A DNA stretch of 64,000 nucleotides from Aceticella autotrophica (lineage in GTDB: Bacteria; Bacillota; Thermoanaerobacteria; Thermoanaerobacterales; Thermoanaerobacteraceae): positions 1,847,001-1,911,000 of the forward strand of contig NZ_CP060096.1 in NCBI RefSeq assembly GCF_017357865.1. The letters run 5' to 3'. The position numbers and the translations under genes are program-made. Under the pieces are notes generated by a model, which did no database searches, was not told the origin of the DNA, and saw nothing but the letters and a program-made list of their open reading frames with translations. Positions 9,323 through 18,544 of the stretch are shown in pieces (within the stretch, counting starts at the first letter, position 1; every line of letters starts with the position of its first letter).

Positions 9323-9973
9323 TCAGCTGTTTAAGATTGCGGTTATGCGCCTGTTTAAGGCATCAAGGGCAGCTTTTACAACCGCCTCCCCCTCATCCTT
9401 TTTAACAAGGCACGAACCTATAAGAAGTTCCTCATACTGATGTGTCACATGCATCAATGCGACAACAACCACATTTGTTTTTGCTATCTGAAATATATCA
9501 ACATCTTCAAGAAGAAGTATATGCTCACTTGTAATGACCTTTTTAATGCAATCAAGCACGGCATTAACCAAAAGCCTGTATTTCATCCTCTTGGTGTTTA
9601 TACCGCTTGAAAATCCCTCATATGACTCGCTGCCACGTATAAGTGTAACGGCAGCTTCTGCCCTTATGCCGTTAGTCATAAAAGAGCAATTTGAAAATAT
9701 AAACCTGCTGTCATTATAAACCCTGCCTCCTGTATCTATCTGTGCAATGCTTATTATCTTGTAATTCACTTCTATATCAAACTCTGCCATCAAAGCAGAT
9801 TGCACATCCCTTGCAATTTGCTTTGCACTCCTCGAACTATCTGAAAGGACATGTATTTCCGTTATTTCGCTGTTGTTTGCAACCACCCTGCTGGATATCA
9901 CACTTTGAACCTTATTTATCAATTCCTCCATGGAACTGATAACATCTTTCGTTAAATCCGCCACAATCTTCAC
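9323..9973 (-). CDS. conserved-looking protein of unknown function (216 residues)
   Basis: I cannot assign a function. There is no signal peptide or clear membrane segment. Residues 1-35 form an amphipathic helix with an internal ATG-rich start. Residues 40-80 contain EIHVLSDSSRSAKQIARDVQ and a beta-strand pattern ending KIISIAQID. Residues 95-145 contain AAVTLIRGSESYEGFSSG followed by a long helix, and the C terminus repeats an alternating strand-helix layout (VVVVALMHVTHQYEELLIG). The overall pattern of paired alpha/beta units hints at a small ligand-binding or dimerisation fold. It lies between hpf and the micropeptide/HD-GYP genes in the same direction. Start ATG at 9971-9973; the ribosome site is weak. 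Confidence 0.7.
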   Translation of the reverse strand: MKIVADLTKDVISSMEELINKVQSVISSRVVANNSEITEIHVLSDSSRSAKQIARDVQSALMAEFDIEVNYKIISIAQIDTGGRVYNDSRFIFSNCSFMTNGIRAEAAVTLIRGSESYEGFSSGINTKRMKYRLLVNAVLDCIKKVITSEHILLLEDVDIFQIAKTNVVVVALMHVTHQYEELLIGSCLVKKDEGEAVVKAALDALNRRITAILNS

Positions 9974-10039
9974 ATCCTATCATACTTTTTATTTCTCTAT
10001 ATGAATAATATTCTACATAAAACATCAATTTCCTTCTTT

Positions 10040-10078
10040 TTTATAAAAAAAATTTGAGGTTTTTCCTCAAATTTTTTC
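10040..10078 (-). terminator. Rho-independent terminator of hpf
   Basis: AAATTTGAGG and CCTCAAATTT (10050-10059 and 10065-10074) pair around a five-base loop. On the minus strand the hairpin is followed by a T-rich run. It lies 16 bases after the hpf stop. Confidence 0.85.
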
Positions 10079-10093
10079 AAAACATGGTTTTGC

Positions 10094-10633
10094 TTAGACG
10101 GTAGGTTCTATAAGTCCGTATTTCCCGTCCTTTCTTTTATACACAACAGAGAAATCCTCTGTATCTGAATTAGTAAATACAAAGAAATTATGCCCCAAAA
10201 GGTTCATCTGTAATATTGCCTCTTCTACAGACATGGGCTTAATAAAGAATTTTTTCGTCTTTACAACCTCGAATTCTTTTGTTTCTTCACCGTTTTCCCC
10301 TATGTATTCCTGTGGGATATCAAACCTTATGGAATCATTAGCAAAGCTGTTTTTAATCTTTGTCTTATATTTCATTATCTGTCTTTCTATCTTTTCAGCA
10401 ACACTATCAATCGATACATACATATCATTACTGACTTCCTCTGCCCTGAACAGCATTCCCTTAAAGGGGATAGTTGCTTCGGCAATCTGGCTGTTCTTCT
10501 GTACGCTCAGTACCACCCTTGCCTCGGTATCTTTTGTAAAAAACCTTCCAATCTTATTAAGGCTCTTTTCAACCGCTGTCCTGAGCCCATCAGTTATTAC
10601 CATGCCGTTTTTCCCACTAACTGTTATCTTCAT
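10094..10633 (-). CDS. hpf: ribosome hibernation promoting factor, long form
   Basis: Binds the 30S decoding site and, through its C-terminal domain, pairs ribosomes into inactive 100S dimers under starvation. 179 residues. The N-terminal S30AE-type domain (1-100) contains MKITVSGKNGMVITDGLRTAVEKSL and the ATIPFKGMLFRAEE strand. The C-terminal dimerisation domain (about 120-179) contains MSVEEAILQMNLLGHNFFVF and the closing YKRKDGKYGLIEP. ATG at 10631-10633, with AAAGGGG 9 bases upstream; an in-frame TTG three codons earlier abuts the ribosome site and is rejected. Single-gene unit with its own terminator; the DnaA-box cluster lies about 100 bases upstream of the start. Confidence 0.95.
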   Translation of the reverse strand: MKITVSGKNGMVITDGLRTAVEKSLNKIGRFFTKDTEARVVLSVQKNSQIAEATIPFKGMLFRAEEVSNDMYVSIDSVAEKIERQIMKYKTKIKNSFANDSIRFDIPQEYIGENGEETKEFEVVKTKKFFIKPMSVEEAILQMNLLGHNFFVFTNSDTEDFSVVYKRKDGKYGLIEPTV

Positions 10634-10731
10634 AAAATACAACCCCTTTCTTTTTCTGTCTAAGTATTATTTTACATGAAAAACAATCGTCCTGCAAGTA
10701 AGCAAAAAATTTGAAGGATTTTAAATACCAT

Positions 10732-10784
10732 TGTTGATAATGTGGAAAAAAAATTGTGGATAATGTGGATAAGTCTGTTGATAA
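10732..10784 (+). promoter_or_regulatory. cluster of tandem DnaA boxes
   Basis: Five 9-mers in the same orientation: TGTTGATAA (10732), TGTGGAAAA (10741), TGTGGATAA (10755), TGTGGATAA (10764) and TGTTGATAA (10776). TGTGGATAA is the exact complement of the consensus DnaA box TTATCCACA and occurs twice. The boxes lie between the hpf start and the zinc-ribbon gene. No dnaA, dnaN or rpmH is nearby, so this is a DnaA-binding regulatory or titration site rather than the usual origin. Binding is inferred from sequence only. Confidence 0.75.
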
Positions 10785-10838
10785 CCTGAAAATACTAACT
10801 TAACAATGTTAAAAAGTTTATAAATCGTGGCATGACTA

Positions 10839-10862
10839 AAGGGTACCCTCCCGGATACCCTT
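10839..10862. terminator. inverted repeat after the zinc-ribbon gene
   Basis: AAGGGTA and TACCCTT pair around a ten-base GC-rich loop, 38 bases beyond the end of the zinc-ribbon gene. There is no clear T-tract, so termination is only possible. Confidence 0.4.
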
Positions 10863-10899
10863 ATATAATCCTCTTTACTTAGAACAAAAGTGAAGGGGA

Positions 10900-11097
10900 T
10901 TAGTTACCAGCTCCAAAAGGCTTCCTTTCTCTTCTGGAGTCAAACTGGTGGTTTCTTTGTTTTTTCGCATCCCTGCATGCCTTACACCTTACAGGTGCAT
11001 TCTGAAAACCCTTTTCTGCGTAAAATTCCTGTTCGCCTGCCGTCCATACAAACTCCTTGCCGCAGTCCTTGCAAACCAATGTCTTATCCTGATACAT
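10900..11097 (-). CDS. small zinc-ribbon protein
   Basis: 65 residues of the probable zinc-ribbon (zf-trcl) type. Four cysteines in two CxxC pairs, CKDCG near residue 9 and CKAC near 38, should bind one zinc ion. Between them lies FVWTAGEQEFYAEKGF, and the C-terminal half is basic (KKQRNHQFDSRRERKP), suggesting nucleic-acid or ribosome contact. The function of the family is not established. ATG at 11095-11097 with GAGGGG ten bases upstream; a GTG six codons upstream overlaps that site and is less likely. Monocistronic between the flagellar operon and hpf, in the same direction. Confidence 0.8.
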   Translation of the reverse strand: MYQDKTLVCKDCGKEFVWTAGEQEFYAEKGFQNAPVRCKACRDAKKQRNHQFDSRRERKPFGAGN

Positions 11098-11230
11098 AAT
11101 AAATAATCCCCTCACTTTTATTAATATTCACAGTATAATTTTACTTATACTCTTTTTTATTATACCACCAATTTTAATTCTTAGCAATGAAAAATTTGGG
11201 AATATAAAATTAAAAAAATAGAGCATCATA

Positions 11231-11254
11231 AAAAGCGTTTTTTAACGCTTTTTA
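11231..11254 (-). terminator. terminator of the flagellar operon
   Basis: AAAAGCGTT and AACGCTTTT pair around a short TTTT loop and continue into T residues on the minus strand. The hairpin includes the last codons and stop of the FliT/FlgN-like gene. Confidence 0.8.
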
Positions 11255-11715
11255 TCCACAAAATAGCTTTCAGGGGAATAATATTTCATATATTCAATAT
11301 ATCCGCTTTTCTGATTTGATAATTCAACCAACTTGGTTTCAGCCTTTTTATATACGATATTTAAAGCTTCAATATTTTTATCGTCTTTTTCCTTTATCTT
11401 ATCCATGATTGACTTAATATCAATTAGAACCCCTTTTAATCTGCTTATATCTGATGAAGGATTATTGAAAACAACATCAAAAATGCTGTCAATCTTTTTT
11501 TCTTTTTTAAAGGAATTATATGCAGGAACAAAATTTACATCCAGCATATCAACCCTTTCAATTATTCCTTGCTTCTCTGACAATATCTTCTTAATATCAT
11601 CAAGATTTTGCGAACTTATAGCAATACCAAGCTTTTCTGAAAGTTCTAAAAGCATCTTCAGTAAATTTAATTTGTTATGAGCAATCTCTATAAGGGTTTT
11701 AATTTCATACGACAT
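11242..11715 (-). CDS. FliT/FlgN-like flagellar chaperone (putative)
   Basis: 157 residues, almost entirely helical and charged, with heptad-like spacing (LLKMLLELSEKL; IKSIMDKIKEKDDKNIEAL), which suits a small export chaperone. It is immediately downstream of fliS in a flaG-fliD-fliS operon, where Bacillus has fliT, so the role is inferred mainly from position. FliT or FlgN proteins bind the cap protein FliD or hook-associated proteins before export. ATG at 11713-11715 with GAAGGG nine bases upstream; an in-frame TTG three codons earlier directly abuts that site. It starts five bases after the fliS stop. The sequence itself is too diverged for firm naming. Confidence 0.6.
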   Translation of the reverse strand: MSYEIKTLIEIAHNKLNLLKMLLELSEKLGIAISSQNLDDIKKILSEKQGIIERVDMLDVNFVPAYNSFKKEKKIDSIFDVVFNNPSSDISRLKGVLIDIKSIMDKIKEKDDKNIEALNIVYKKAETKLVELSNQKSGYIEYMKYYSPESYFVDKKR

Positions 11716-11720
11716 AAATT

Positions 11721-12107
11721 TCAACCCTTCGCATATACTTTACTGCGTATCCTGTTCAGTGCCTCAGACCACGCTTCTTTTAAATCCTTAACAAGTTCCT
11801 TGACTTCATCAAGAATACTTATATCTTTTTTCAGATTCGCCTCGATCAGCCTTCTCATGATATAGTCATACATGCTGTATAGGTTTTTTGATATATCATA
11901 TTCCATGTCAAGTGTGGCAGAGAGCTCCGATACAATATCCTGTGCCCTTATTATGCTGTTATTTGCCCTTTCAAAGTCTTTGTTTTCAATGGCAATTTTG
12001 GCTTCCTCAGTAAAACGAAGTATTCCATTGTATAACATCAAGACAAGCTCTTCCGGACTTGCTGTCAAAATAGAATTCTCTTTATACTGCTGATAAGGAT
12101 TAATCAT
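11721..12107 (-). CDS. fliS: flagellin export chaperone FliS
   Basis: 128 residues. Keeps flagellin unfolded-like and prevents premature polymerisation before type III export. Family features are the N-terminal PYQQYKENSILTASPEELVLMLYNG, a four-helix layout, and the C-terminal helix with LVKDLKEAWSEAL. ATG at 12105-12107 follows AAGGGGGAT with 7 bases between. A longer in-frame start would overlap fliD and has no better site. It begins 19 bases after the fliD stop, so the two are co-transcribed. Confidence 0.93.
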   Translation of the reverse strand: MINPYQQYKENSILTASPEELVLMLYNGILRFTEEAKIAIENKDFERANNSIIRAQDIVSELSATLDMEYDISKNLYSMYDYIMRRLIEANLKKDISILDEVKELVKDLKEAWSEALNRIRSKVYAKG

Positions 12108-12126
12108 CCCATATCCCCCTTTTTTA

Positions 12127-13611
12127 TCATCTTGCCGTTCCTCCAAGCTGCTGGCTTAGCCATGCACTCTGTGAATTCATCTGGCTCATATAGGTTTCAA
12201 GCTGAGTAAACTGGTTGTAATATTTCTGCTCAAGATTACTAAGATAATCCTGCATATCTGCTATCCTCTTATTAATATCGCTTACCTGATTTCCAATAAA
12301 GCTGTTGTCATAAAATTGATACTGGCTTCCTCCCGCTTCCTGTGTTATTAAATTAATGCCGTTGTTTAGGGCATCATACAGCTTTGGAGCCACACCTTGC
12401 GATATTACAGTAGTACCTTGCGTTGTCGTTTTTGTAAATATATCTATTACCTGCTGCGGATTGTTTTGTATGGCATTCCTAAGCTTAGTTTCATCAATAT
12501 AAAGCTTGCCTCCTTCAAAGTACTGACCTGAGGTTATCCCGATTGCGCTTAAAGAACCATTTGCAACACCATCTACGCTGGCGGATACAGCCTTCCTCAA
12601 AGAGAAATAAATGCTTGAAAGGGTGCCGTCATTAGCCAAATCTCCTGACCTTGCTTTCTGCTGCCACAATGTTATATCACTGTCTTTCATCGCCTGCTTT
12701 TGTGCATCTGTAAGAGGCTTGTAATCATAATATCTTTTTTCCGTAAGTTTTGTGTTTATCTTTGTAATTATATCATTATAGCTGTTAACAAAACTTTTTA
12801 TGGAATTAAATATTTTATCAACATCTGTTGAAACAGATAAGGATGTTGTGCCTATACCTGTTAAAGTTACATTTATACCTGCAACCGTTACATTATTTGT
12901 CTGACTTTGAATACCTGTAACACCATTAAAATCAAATACAGCATTCTGACCTGTTGCATTTATACCGGTAGTCGGAAGTCCTAAATTTGAAAGAACCGTC
13001 TGACCGTTTGCATCGTTTGCCGATAAATTAATATTTGAATTTGTACCGGTGGTATTAGTCAATAAAAATAATCTGCCTAAACCACTATCATAAGTGGCGC
13101 TTACGCCGGTATTCGGAGTCAAATTATTTATTGCGGTTAAAACATCATTTATCCCTGCATCTTTTTTTATTACTAAAGATTGGTTATTTAATGTTAATGT
13201 CACGTCAAAACCTGTATTATTTATTGTAGTTGCAGTTATTTGATTACTTGTATATGTTGCTGCCTTTGCTAATTGACTTACGTTTAAAGTATATGACCCA
13301 TTAACTGCACCTGTTGTTGCCGTAGCTGTTGCAATAGATGTATTTGAGGAAACTGTTTTGGCAAGAAAAGTACCCTGCAGTTTAAGATTAAACACGTTGT
13401 TGTCCCTTAATGATAGAAGCTGTGTGTTTATATCTCTTAAATCCTCCTGCTTCCATTGAAGAAACTGTTTCTGCTGTCCTAATTCATCAAGAGGTATACT
13501 GGCAGCCTGCATCAACTTCTTTACAATAGAATCTGTATCAAGCCCTGAAGCAAGTCCCCCCATTCTCAGCAAATTACTGGTATTGTAAATATTCATGCTT
13601 ATCGGATCCAT
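12127..13611 (-). CDS. fliD: flagellar filament cap protein FliD (HAP2)
   Basis: 494 residues. Caps the growing flagellar filament and guides flagellin assembly outside the cell. The N-terminal domain carries GLASGLDTDSIVKKLMQA, the hallmark of the family. The centre is rich in Thr, Asn and Gly with low-complexity beta repeats, as is usual for the exposed variable domain. The C-terminal region ends in a coiled coil (ISDINKRIADMQDYLSNLEQ and on) with LETYMSQMNSQSAWL. ATG at 13609-13611 with GGGGGG six bases upstream. It overlaps no gene but starts 16 bases after the flaG stop. FliS and a FliT-like chaperone follow. Confidence 0.95.
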   Translation of the reverse strand: MDPISMNIYNTSNLLRMGGLASGLDTDSIVKKLMQAASIPLDELGQQKQFLQWKQEDLRDINTQLLSLRDNNVFNLKLQGTFLAKTVSSNTSIATATATTGAVNGSYTLNVSQLAKAATYTSNQITATTINNTGFDVTLTLNNQSLVIKKDAGINDVLTAINNLTPNTGVSATYDSGLGRLFLLTNTTGTNSNINLSANDANGQTVLSNLGLPTTGINATGQNAVFDFNGVTGIQSQTNNVTVAGINVTLTGIGTTSLSVSTDVDKIFNSIKSFVNSYNDIITKINTKLTEKRYYDYKPLTDAQKQAMKDSDITLWQQKARSGDLANDGTLSSIYFSLRKAVSASVDGVANGSLSAIGITSGQYFEGGKLYIDETKLRNAIQNNPQQVIDIFTKTTTQGTTVISQGVAPKLYDALNNGINLITQEAGGSQYQFYDNSFIGNQVSDINKRIADMQDYLSNLEQKYYNQFTQLETYMSQMNSQSAWLSQQLGGTAR

Positions 13612-13627
13612 TTTTATCCCCCCTAAG

Positions 13628-13957
13628 TTATATCTTCCTATCGACAAAAAGTCCAGCTATCTTCCATAGACCGGCAACCAAATCAAGTATTTTCTCCGGC
13701 GGTATTTCATCAATAACCTGATTTGTCTGACTGTCTACAATCTTGACGATAACCGTATTTGTCGGCTTATGTACTGAAAATTCAAAATATTTATTATTGC
13801 TGATGTTTATTTTATTGTTTTCATTTGATATTTTTTCTTTCAGCATACCATCATCAACAGGTTTGCATAATATGTCCTTAACCCTTGAAATTTCATTCGA
13901 AATATCATCATTATTTAATTGCGACTGTCCTCCTTCTAATAACAATCTCTGAATCAT
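13628..13957 (-). CDS. flaG: FlaG family flagellar protein
   Basis: 109 residues. FlaG proteins affect filament length and usually lie directly upstream of fliD; the mechanism is unclear. The conserved part is the C-terminal half: KYFEFSVHKPTNTVIVKIVD, then QVIDEIPPEKILDLVAGLWK. The N-terminal half is a polar linker. ATG at 13955-13957 follows GGGGG at an 8-base spacing. First gene of the flagellar operon seen here. No sigma-28 promoter is obvious to me upstream. Confidence 0.9.
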   Translation of the reverse strand: MIQRLLLEGGQSQLNNDDISNEISRVKDILCKPVDDGMLKEKISNENNKINISNNKYFEFSVHKPTNTVIVKIVDSQTNQVIDEIPPEKILDLVAGLWKIAGLFVDRKI

Positions 13958-14038
13958 TTTTGTTACCCCCTGAAATTTATTCTATCACTTGTTTTATCAT
14001 ATACTTTATTATCGACATTATATAAAAAAAGTTTAAAA

Positions 14039-14072
14039 AAATAGCAAAGGAAAAATCTTTGCTATTTCTCTG
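14039..14072 (-). terminator. terminator of carAB
   Basis: AAATAGCAAAG (14039-14049) and CTTTGCTATTT (14057-14067) form an 11-base-pair stem with a seven-base loop. On the minus strand a T-rich run follows. It lies 24 bases after the carB stop. Confidence 0.85.
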
Positions 14073-14090
14073 TAATTCATGTATCTTAAA

Positions 14091-17000
14091 TCAAAATCTT
14101 ATTATGTCTATTGTATTCATGTTAAGTTTTGAATTTATACAATTCAGCATGCCTCTTGCCGTATCAAGAGATGTTATGCAGGGTATTGACAGCTTTATTG
14201 CCTTACTTCTGATGTTGAATCCATCCCTTAAGGGTTCCTTCCCATGTGTCGGTGTATTTATCACAAGCCGTATATCGCCGGATACCATCAAGTCTAGTAT
14301 ATTGGGATGACCCTCATTAAGCTTGTTTGCCTGTATTGTTTTAACACCATGTTTATTAAGAAATTCCGCTGTCCCTTCCGTGGCAAATATTCCAAAACCC
14401 AGTTCAGAAAACTCTTTTGCAATTTTAAGCGCTTCTTCTTTATCTGTTTCTGCAACTGTTATGAGTATATTACCTTCTGAGGGTATATCTATTCCTGCCC
14501 CAATCATGCCTTTATATAATGCTTCTGACAAGTCTTTTCCTATGCCGAGAACTTCTCCTGTTGACTTCATCTCAGGTCCAAGCGCAATCTCTATATCCGG
14601 CAGTTTCTGGAAAGAAAAAACAGGTACTTTTATGGCAACGTATTTGCTTTCCTTATAAAGCCCTGTGCCATATCCCATATCTTTAAGCTTTTCTCCTAGT
14701 ATGGCATATGTTGCAAGCTCTATCATAGGCACCCCTGTAACCTTGCTTATATATGGTACAGTCCTTGATGAGCGTGGATTGACCTCTATTACATAAACCT
14801 CGTCATTATATATTACATACTGTACATTTATAATTCCCTTCGCATTTAAGCCCTTTGCCAATTTCCACGTATATTCGACAATTTTTGCCTTTATATCATC
14901 ACTTAAGCTGTAAGAAGGATATATTGAAATGCTGTCGCCGGAATGAATACCTGCCCTCTCAAGGTGTTCCATTATTCCCGGTATTAATAAGTCTTCACCG
15001 TCTGAAATTGCATCAACCTCAACTTCTTTACCCATCAGATATTTATCTATTAAAACAGGATATTTATCAGAAAACTTAAATGCACTGCTTATATACTTTA
15101 AAAGCTCCTCTTCTGAATAAACCACCTGCATCCCCTGTCCCCCAAGAACATATGATGGTCTTACAAGAACAGGGTATCCAAGACTATCCGCAGCCTTCAA
15201 AGCTTCGTCAATACCTTTTACTCCAAATCCTTTAGGTCTTTTTATATTAACCCTTTCAAGAAGGGCATCAAATTTATCCCTGTCTTCTGCTATATCTGTA
15301 TCCGCAGGGGATGTGCCAAGTATCTTAATTCCAAGCCTTTTTAATTCATTGATAAGTTTAATGGCTGTCTGACCGCCAAATTGAACAATTACTCCTTCAG
15401 GTTTTTCCTTCATTATAACCGATAAAACATCCTCTAAGGTGATAGGCTCAAAATAAAGCCTGTCAGATGTATCAAAGTCAGTGCTTACGGTTTCCGGATT
15501 GTTGTTTATCACGATTGCCTCATATCCCTTTTCTTTTAATGCCCAAATAGAATGCACAAGACAGTAATCAAATTCTATACCCTGTCCAATCCTTATTGGT
15601 CCGGAACCAATTGCAACAACCTTTGGCTTGTCAGATACCGTAACCTCATCAAAACCATCATATGTTGAGTAATAATATGGTGATACTGCCTCAAATTCAG
15701 CCGCACATGTATCAACAATTTTATACGAAGGATAAATGTCATTCTTAAATCTTAAATTTCTTACATCATCTTCCTTCAATCCGCAAAGACAAGCAATAGC
15801 TTTATCTGAAAACCCTTTTTTCTTTGCTTCAAGCAGTATATTTTTATCAGAAATACCATACTTGATTAAATTTTTTTCTAATCTTATAATATTTGCTATC
15901 TTATTGAGGAAAAATTTGCTTATCTTGGTTATCGAATGAAGCTCTTCAACAGTAATGCCTCTCCTTAAAGCCTCTGCTAAGGCAAATATCCTTTCGTCAT
16001 CTTCTTTTTTTATTTTATATATTATTTCTTCATTTGAAAGACTCTTAAAGGTTTTTATTTCAATATAATCAAAACCGATTTCAAGTGACCTTATACCTTT
16101 TAAAAGGGCTGCTTCAAAGGAGGTGCCTATTGCCATTATCTCTCCCGTTGCCTTCATCTGTGTACCCAGTTTCCTATCGGCAGAATAAAATTTGTCAAAG
16201 GGCCATCGTGGTATTTTTACAACAACATAGTCTAACGCCGGTTCAAAACATGCATATGTTTTCCCCGTAACAGCATTTTTTATTTCGTCAAGCCCGTATC
16301 CAAGAGCAATTTTTGCAGCAACTTTAGCAATGGGATATCCTGTGGCTTTTGATGCAAGCGCACTTGAACGGCTTACTCTGGGATTTACTTCAATCACATA
16401 ATATTCCATGCTTTCAGGATTTAAAGCAAACTGTACATTACATCCCCCTTCTATTTCAAGTGCATCAATTATCTTGAGGGAAGATGTCCTTAACATTTGG
16501 TATTCTTTGTCTGACAGTGTCTGGGATGGTGCAACAACGATACTGTCTCCCGTGTGTATACCGACAGGATCGATATTCTCCATATTACATACAGTTATAC
16601 AATTGCCTTTTTTATCCCTCATTACCTCATATTCAATCTCTTTCCAGCCATATACGCTTTTTTCTATCAAGACCTGACATGTCCTGCTGTACATAAGTCC
16701 TGTTGATACAATTTCCTTAAGCTGTTTCTCATCCCTTGCAATGCCTCCTCCGGTACCTCCAAGGGTATATGCAGGTCTTACTATAACCGGATAGCCTATT
16801 TTAGAAGCTATATCCAGTGCCTCATCTATACTTTCAGCAGTATGGGATTCAAGTATAGGTTCTTTGATTGAAAGCATTAATTCCCTGAAAAGTTCCCTGT
16901 CCTCCGCTTTTTTAATTGATTCTATTTTAGTGCCGATAAGCTTAACACCATATTTATCAAGTATCCCCATATCATTTAGCTCAACCGCTAAGTTCAGCCC

Positions 17001-17267
17001 TGTTTGTCCGCCTAAGGTTGATAAAAGACCATCAGGTCTTTCCTTTTCTATAATTTTACTTACAATCTCGGCTTTCAAGGGTTCTATATAGACTTTATCA
17101 GCAATATTCTTATCTGTCATTATTGTTGCAGGGTTGCTGTTTACAAGTACAACCTCAACCCCTTCTTCCCTCAATGCCCTGCATCCTTGTGTGCCGGAAT
17201 AATCAAATTCCGCTGCCTGTCCTATTATAATCGGACCCGAGCCTATAACCATCACCTTTTTATACAT
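14091..17267 (-). CDS. carB: carbamoyl-phosphate synthase large subunit
   Basis: 1058 residues. Makes carbamoyl phosphate from bicarbonate, ATP and ammonia passed from the small subunit. Two homologous ATP-grasp halves are seen: residues about 1-400 with [19 protein letters not shown] and the GGTGGGIA loop, and about 550-930 with [16 protein letters not shown] and VLGGQGM. Between them is an oligomerisation region, and the C terminus (from about 935) is the MGS-fold allosteric domain, where UMP or ornithine normally acts. Full length. The start overlaps carA by 16 bases, indicating coupling. Expression should follow the PyrR attenuator upstream of carA, hence pyrimidine supply. Confidence 0.97.
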   Translation of the reverse strand: MYKKVMVIGSGPIIIGQAAEFDYSGTQGCRALREEGVEVVLVNSNPATIMTDKNIADKVYIEPLKAEIVSKIIEKERPDGLLSTLGGQTGLNLAVELNDMGILDKYGVKLIGTKIESIKKAEDRELFRELMLSIKEPILESHTAESIDEALDIASKIGYPVIVRPAYTLGGTGGGIARDEKQLKEIVSTGLMYSRTCQVLIEKSVYGWKEIEYEVMRDKKGNCITVCNMENIDPVGIHTGDSIVVAPSQTLSDKEYQMLRTSSLKIIDALEIEGGCNVQFALNPESMEYYVIEVNPRVSRSSALASKATGYPIAKVAAKIALGYGLDEIKNAVTGKTYACFEPALDYVVVKIPRWPFDKFYSADRKLGTQMKATGEIMAIGTSFEAALLKGIRSLEIGFDYIEIKTFKSLSNEEIIYKIKKEDDERIFALAEALRRGITVEELHSITKISKFFLNKIANIIRLEKNLIKYGISDKNILLEAKKKGFSDKAIACLCGLKEDDVRNLRFKNDIYPSYKIVDTCAAEFEAVSPYYYSTYDGFDEVTVSDKPKVVAIGSGPIRIGQGIEFDYCLVHSIWALKEKGYEAIVINNNPETVSTDFDTSDRLYFEPITLEDVLSVIMKEKPEGVIVQFGGQTAIKLINELKRLGIKILGTSPADTDIAEDRDKFDALLERVNIKRPKGFGVKGIDEALKAADSLGYPVLVRPSYVLGGQGMQVVYSEEELLKYISSAFKFSDKYPVLIDKYLMGKEVEVDAISDGEDLLIPGIMEHLERAGIHSGDSISIYPSYSLSDDIKAKIVEYTWKLAKGLNAKGIINVQYVIYNDEVYVIEVNPRSSRTVPYISKVTGVPMIELATYAILGEKLKDMGYGTGLYKESKYVAIKVPVFSFQKLPDIEIALGPEMKSTGEVLGIGKDLSEALYKGMIGAGIDIPSEGNILITVAETDKEEALKIAKEFSELGFGIFATEGTAEFLNKHGVKTIQANKLNEGHPNILDLMVSGDIRLVINTPTHGKEPLRDGFNIRSKAIKLSIPCITSLDTARGMLNCINSKLNMNTIDIIRF

Positions 17268-18331
17268 GATATACCCTCCTTTACCATCTTGATAAATTCA
17301 TCAAAGAGAAATAACATATCATTAGGTCCCGGAGATGCTTCAGGGTGAAATTGCACGCTAAACACCGGTAATTTCTTATGTCTTATTCCTTCAACCGTTC
17401 CATCGTTTATATTTATATGGGTTATTTCCACATCCTCAGGAAGGCTTTCCGGAATAACCGTATAACCATGATTTTGCGCTGTTATAAATGTCCTGCCTGA
17501 TTTTAAATCCTTCACAGGATGATTTGAACCTCTATGTCCATATTTTAATTTGCAGGTATCTCCCCCAAAAGCCAACGCCAAAATCTGATGTCCAAGACAT
17601 ATGCCAAATATCGGCAATTTTCCGATCAGGTTTTTTACCGTTTCAATACCATAATCGACATCTTTGGGATCACCCGGACCATTTGATAGGAGAACTCCAT
17701 CGGGATTCATCTGAAGAATTTGTTTATAAGTGGTAGTAGATGGGAAAACAGTTATATCGGCATTGCGGATTTTTAAATTCTCAAGAATGTTTTTCTTTGT
17801 TCCATAATCAATAACCGCTATTTTCGGACCTTTTGCAGGAATATGATATATTTTTTTCGTCATTACATTTCTAACATGGTCACTTTCATTATATTGGTTA
17901 ATAAGGCATTTTTTATAATCAAGGTCAATCAAATTATCTGTAATCATGCCTTTCATCGTGCCTTTTTCTCTTAAAATTTTAGTCAGGGCTCTTGTATCAA
18001 TTCCTTCTATTCCAACAATTTCATTCATTTTAAGATATTCATCAAGGTTATACTGTGCTCTGAAATTGTCTGGTATTTCACAACTTTCCCTAACAATAAA
18101 ACCTCTTACTTGAGGTTTTGTTGACTGAAAATCTTCGTTATTAATACCATAGTTGCCAATTAAAGGGTATGTCATCGTAACAATCTGACCATAATACGAC
18201 GGGTCTGTAAGGACCTCCTGATAACCTGTCATACCTGTATTAAAAACGACTTCGCCTATGGCAGTACCACATTTACCCATGGAAATTCCTGTATATATAG
18301 AACCATCTTCCAATAAAAGATATGCTTTCAT
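17252..18331 (-). CDS. carA: carbamoyl-phosphate synthase small (glutaminase) subunit
   Basis: 359 residues. Hydrolyses glutamine and channels ammonia to CarB. The N-terminal domain begins [19 protein letters not shown]. The C-terminal class I amidotransferase domain carries the nucleophile elbow GICLGHQ and the His/Glu pair in [12 protein letters not shown], all intact. ATG start at 18329-18331 with AAAGGAG nearby. First gene after a 150-base leader that holds a PyrR-type attenuator, so the pair is most likely the pyrimidine-regulated enzyme; the arginine-regulated form would lack this leader. Confidence 0.97.
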   Translation of the reverse strand: MKAYLLLEDGSIYTGISMGKCGTAIGEVVFNTGMTGYQEVLTDPSYYGQIVTMTYPLIGNYGINNEDFQSTKPQVRGFIVRESCEIPDNFRAQYNLDEYLKMNEIVGIEGIDTRALTKILREKGTMKGMITDNLIDLDYKKCLINQYNESDHVRNVMTKKIYHIPAKGPKIAVIDYGTKKNILENLKIRNADITVFPSTTTYKQILQMNPDGVLLSNGPGDPKDVDYGIETVKNLIGKLPIFGICLGHQILALAFGGDTCKLKYGHRGSNHPVKDLKSGRTFITAQNHGYTVIPESLPEDVEITHININDGTVEGIRHKKLPVFSVQFHPEASPGPNDMLFLFDEFIKMVKEGISCIKR

Positions 18332-18381
18332 GTTTTTACTCCTTTCTATCGTCGCAGCATTAGTTTAAAGGCAAAATAAAA

Positions 18382-18405
18382 CCTCCTGCCCGGCTTGGCA
18401 AGAGG
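18382..18405 (-). terminator. attenuator terminator in the carA leader
   Basis: On the minus strand CCTCTTGCC pairs with GGCAGGAGG around a short loop, followed by TTTTATTTT. It lies about 50 bases before carA and can be disrupted by the antiterminator formed with the PyrR hairpin. Confidence 0.85.
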
Positions 18406-18435
18406 TATATAATTCCCCTCATAATTATAATGCAA

Positions 18436-18465
18436 CCTTGCCAGCCTCACGGACTAGTTTAAAGG
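18436..18465 (-). promoter_or_regulatory. PyrR-binding hairpin (anti-antiterminator) of carAB
   Basis: The minus strand reads CCTTTAAACTAGTCCGTGAG followed by GCTGGCAAGG. This contains the AGUCCnGUGAGGCU loop and the closing CCUU/AAGG stem typical of PyrR sites in Firmicutes pyr leaders. Its 3' part GGCTGGCAAGG is complementary to the 5' arm of the downstream terminator (with one bulge), so binding of PyrR-UMP should expose the terminator and stop transcription. pyrR itself is not in the window. Confidence 0.88.
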
Positions 18466-18487
18466 TATAATATTGCTTTTCCATAGT

Positions 18488-18516
18488 ATTCTATCAGATT
18501 AAAATATATATGTCAA
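18488..18516 (-). promoter_or_regulatory. sigma-A type promoter of carAB
   Basis: TTGACA (18511-18516) and TAGAAT (18488-18493) on the minus strand with a 17-base spacer. The expected start near 18480 gives a leader of about 150 bases containing the complete attenuator. Confidence 0.8.
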
Positions 18517-18544
18517 ATTATTTTATTTTTTTTAAGGAAAAAAA

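Noticed and set aside
10732-10784. Chromosomal replication origin
   Set aside because: DnaA boxes are present but dnaA, dnaN, rpmH and an obvious A/T-rich unwinding element with gyr or rec genes are not. A secondary DnaA site is more likely.
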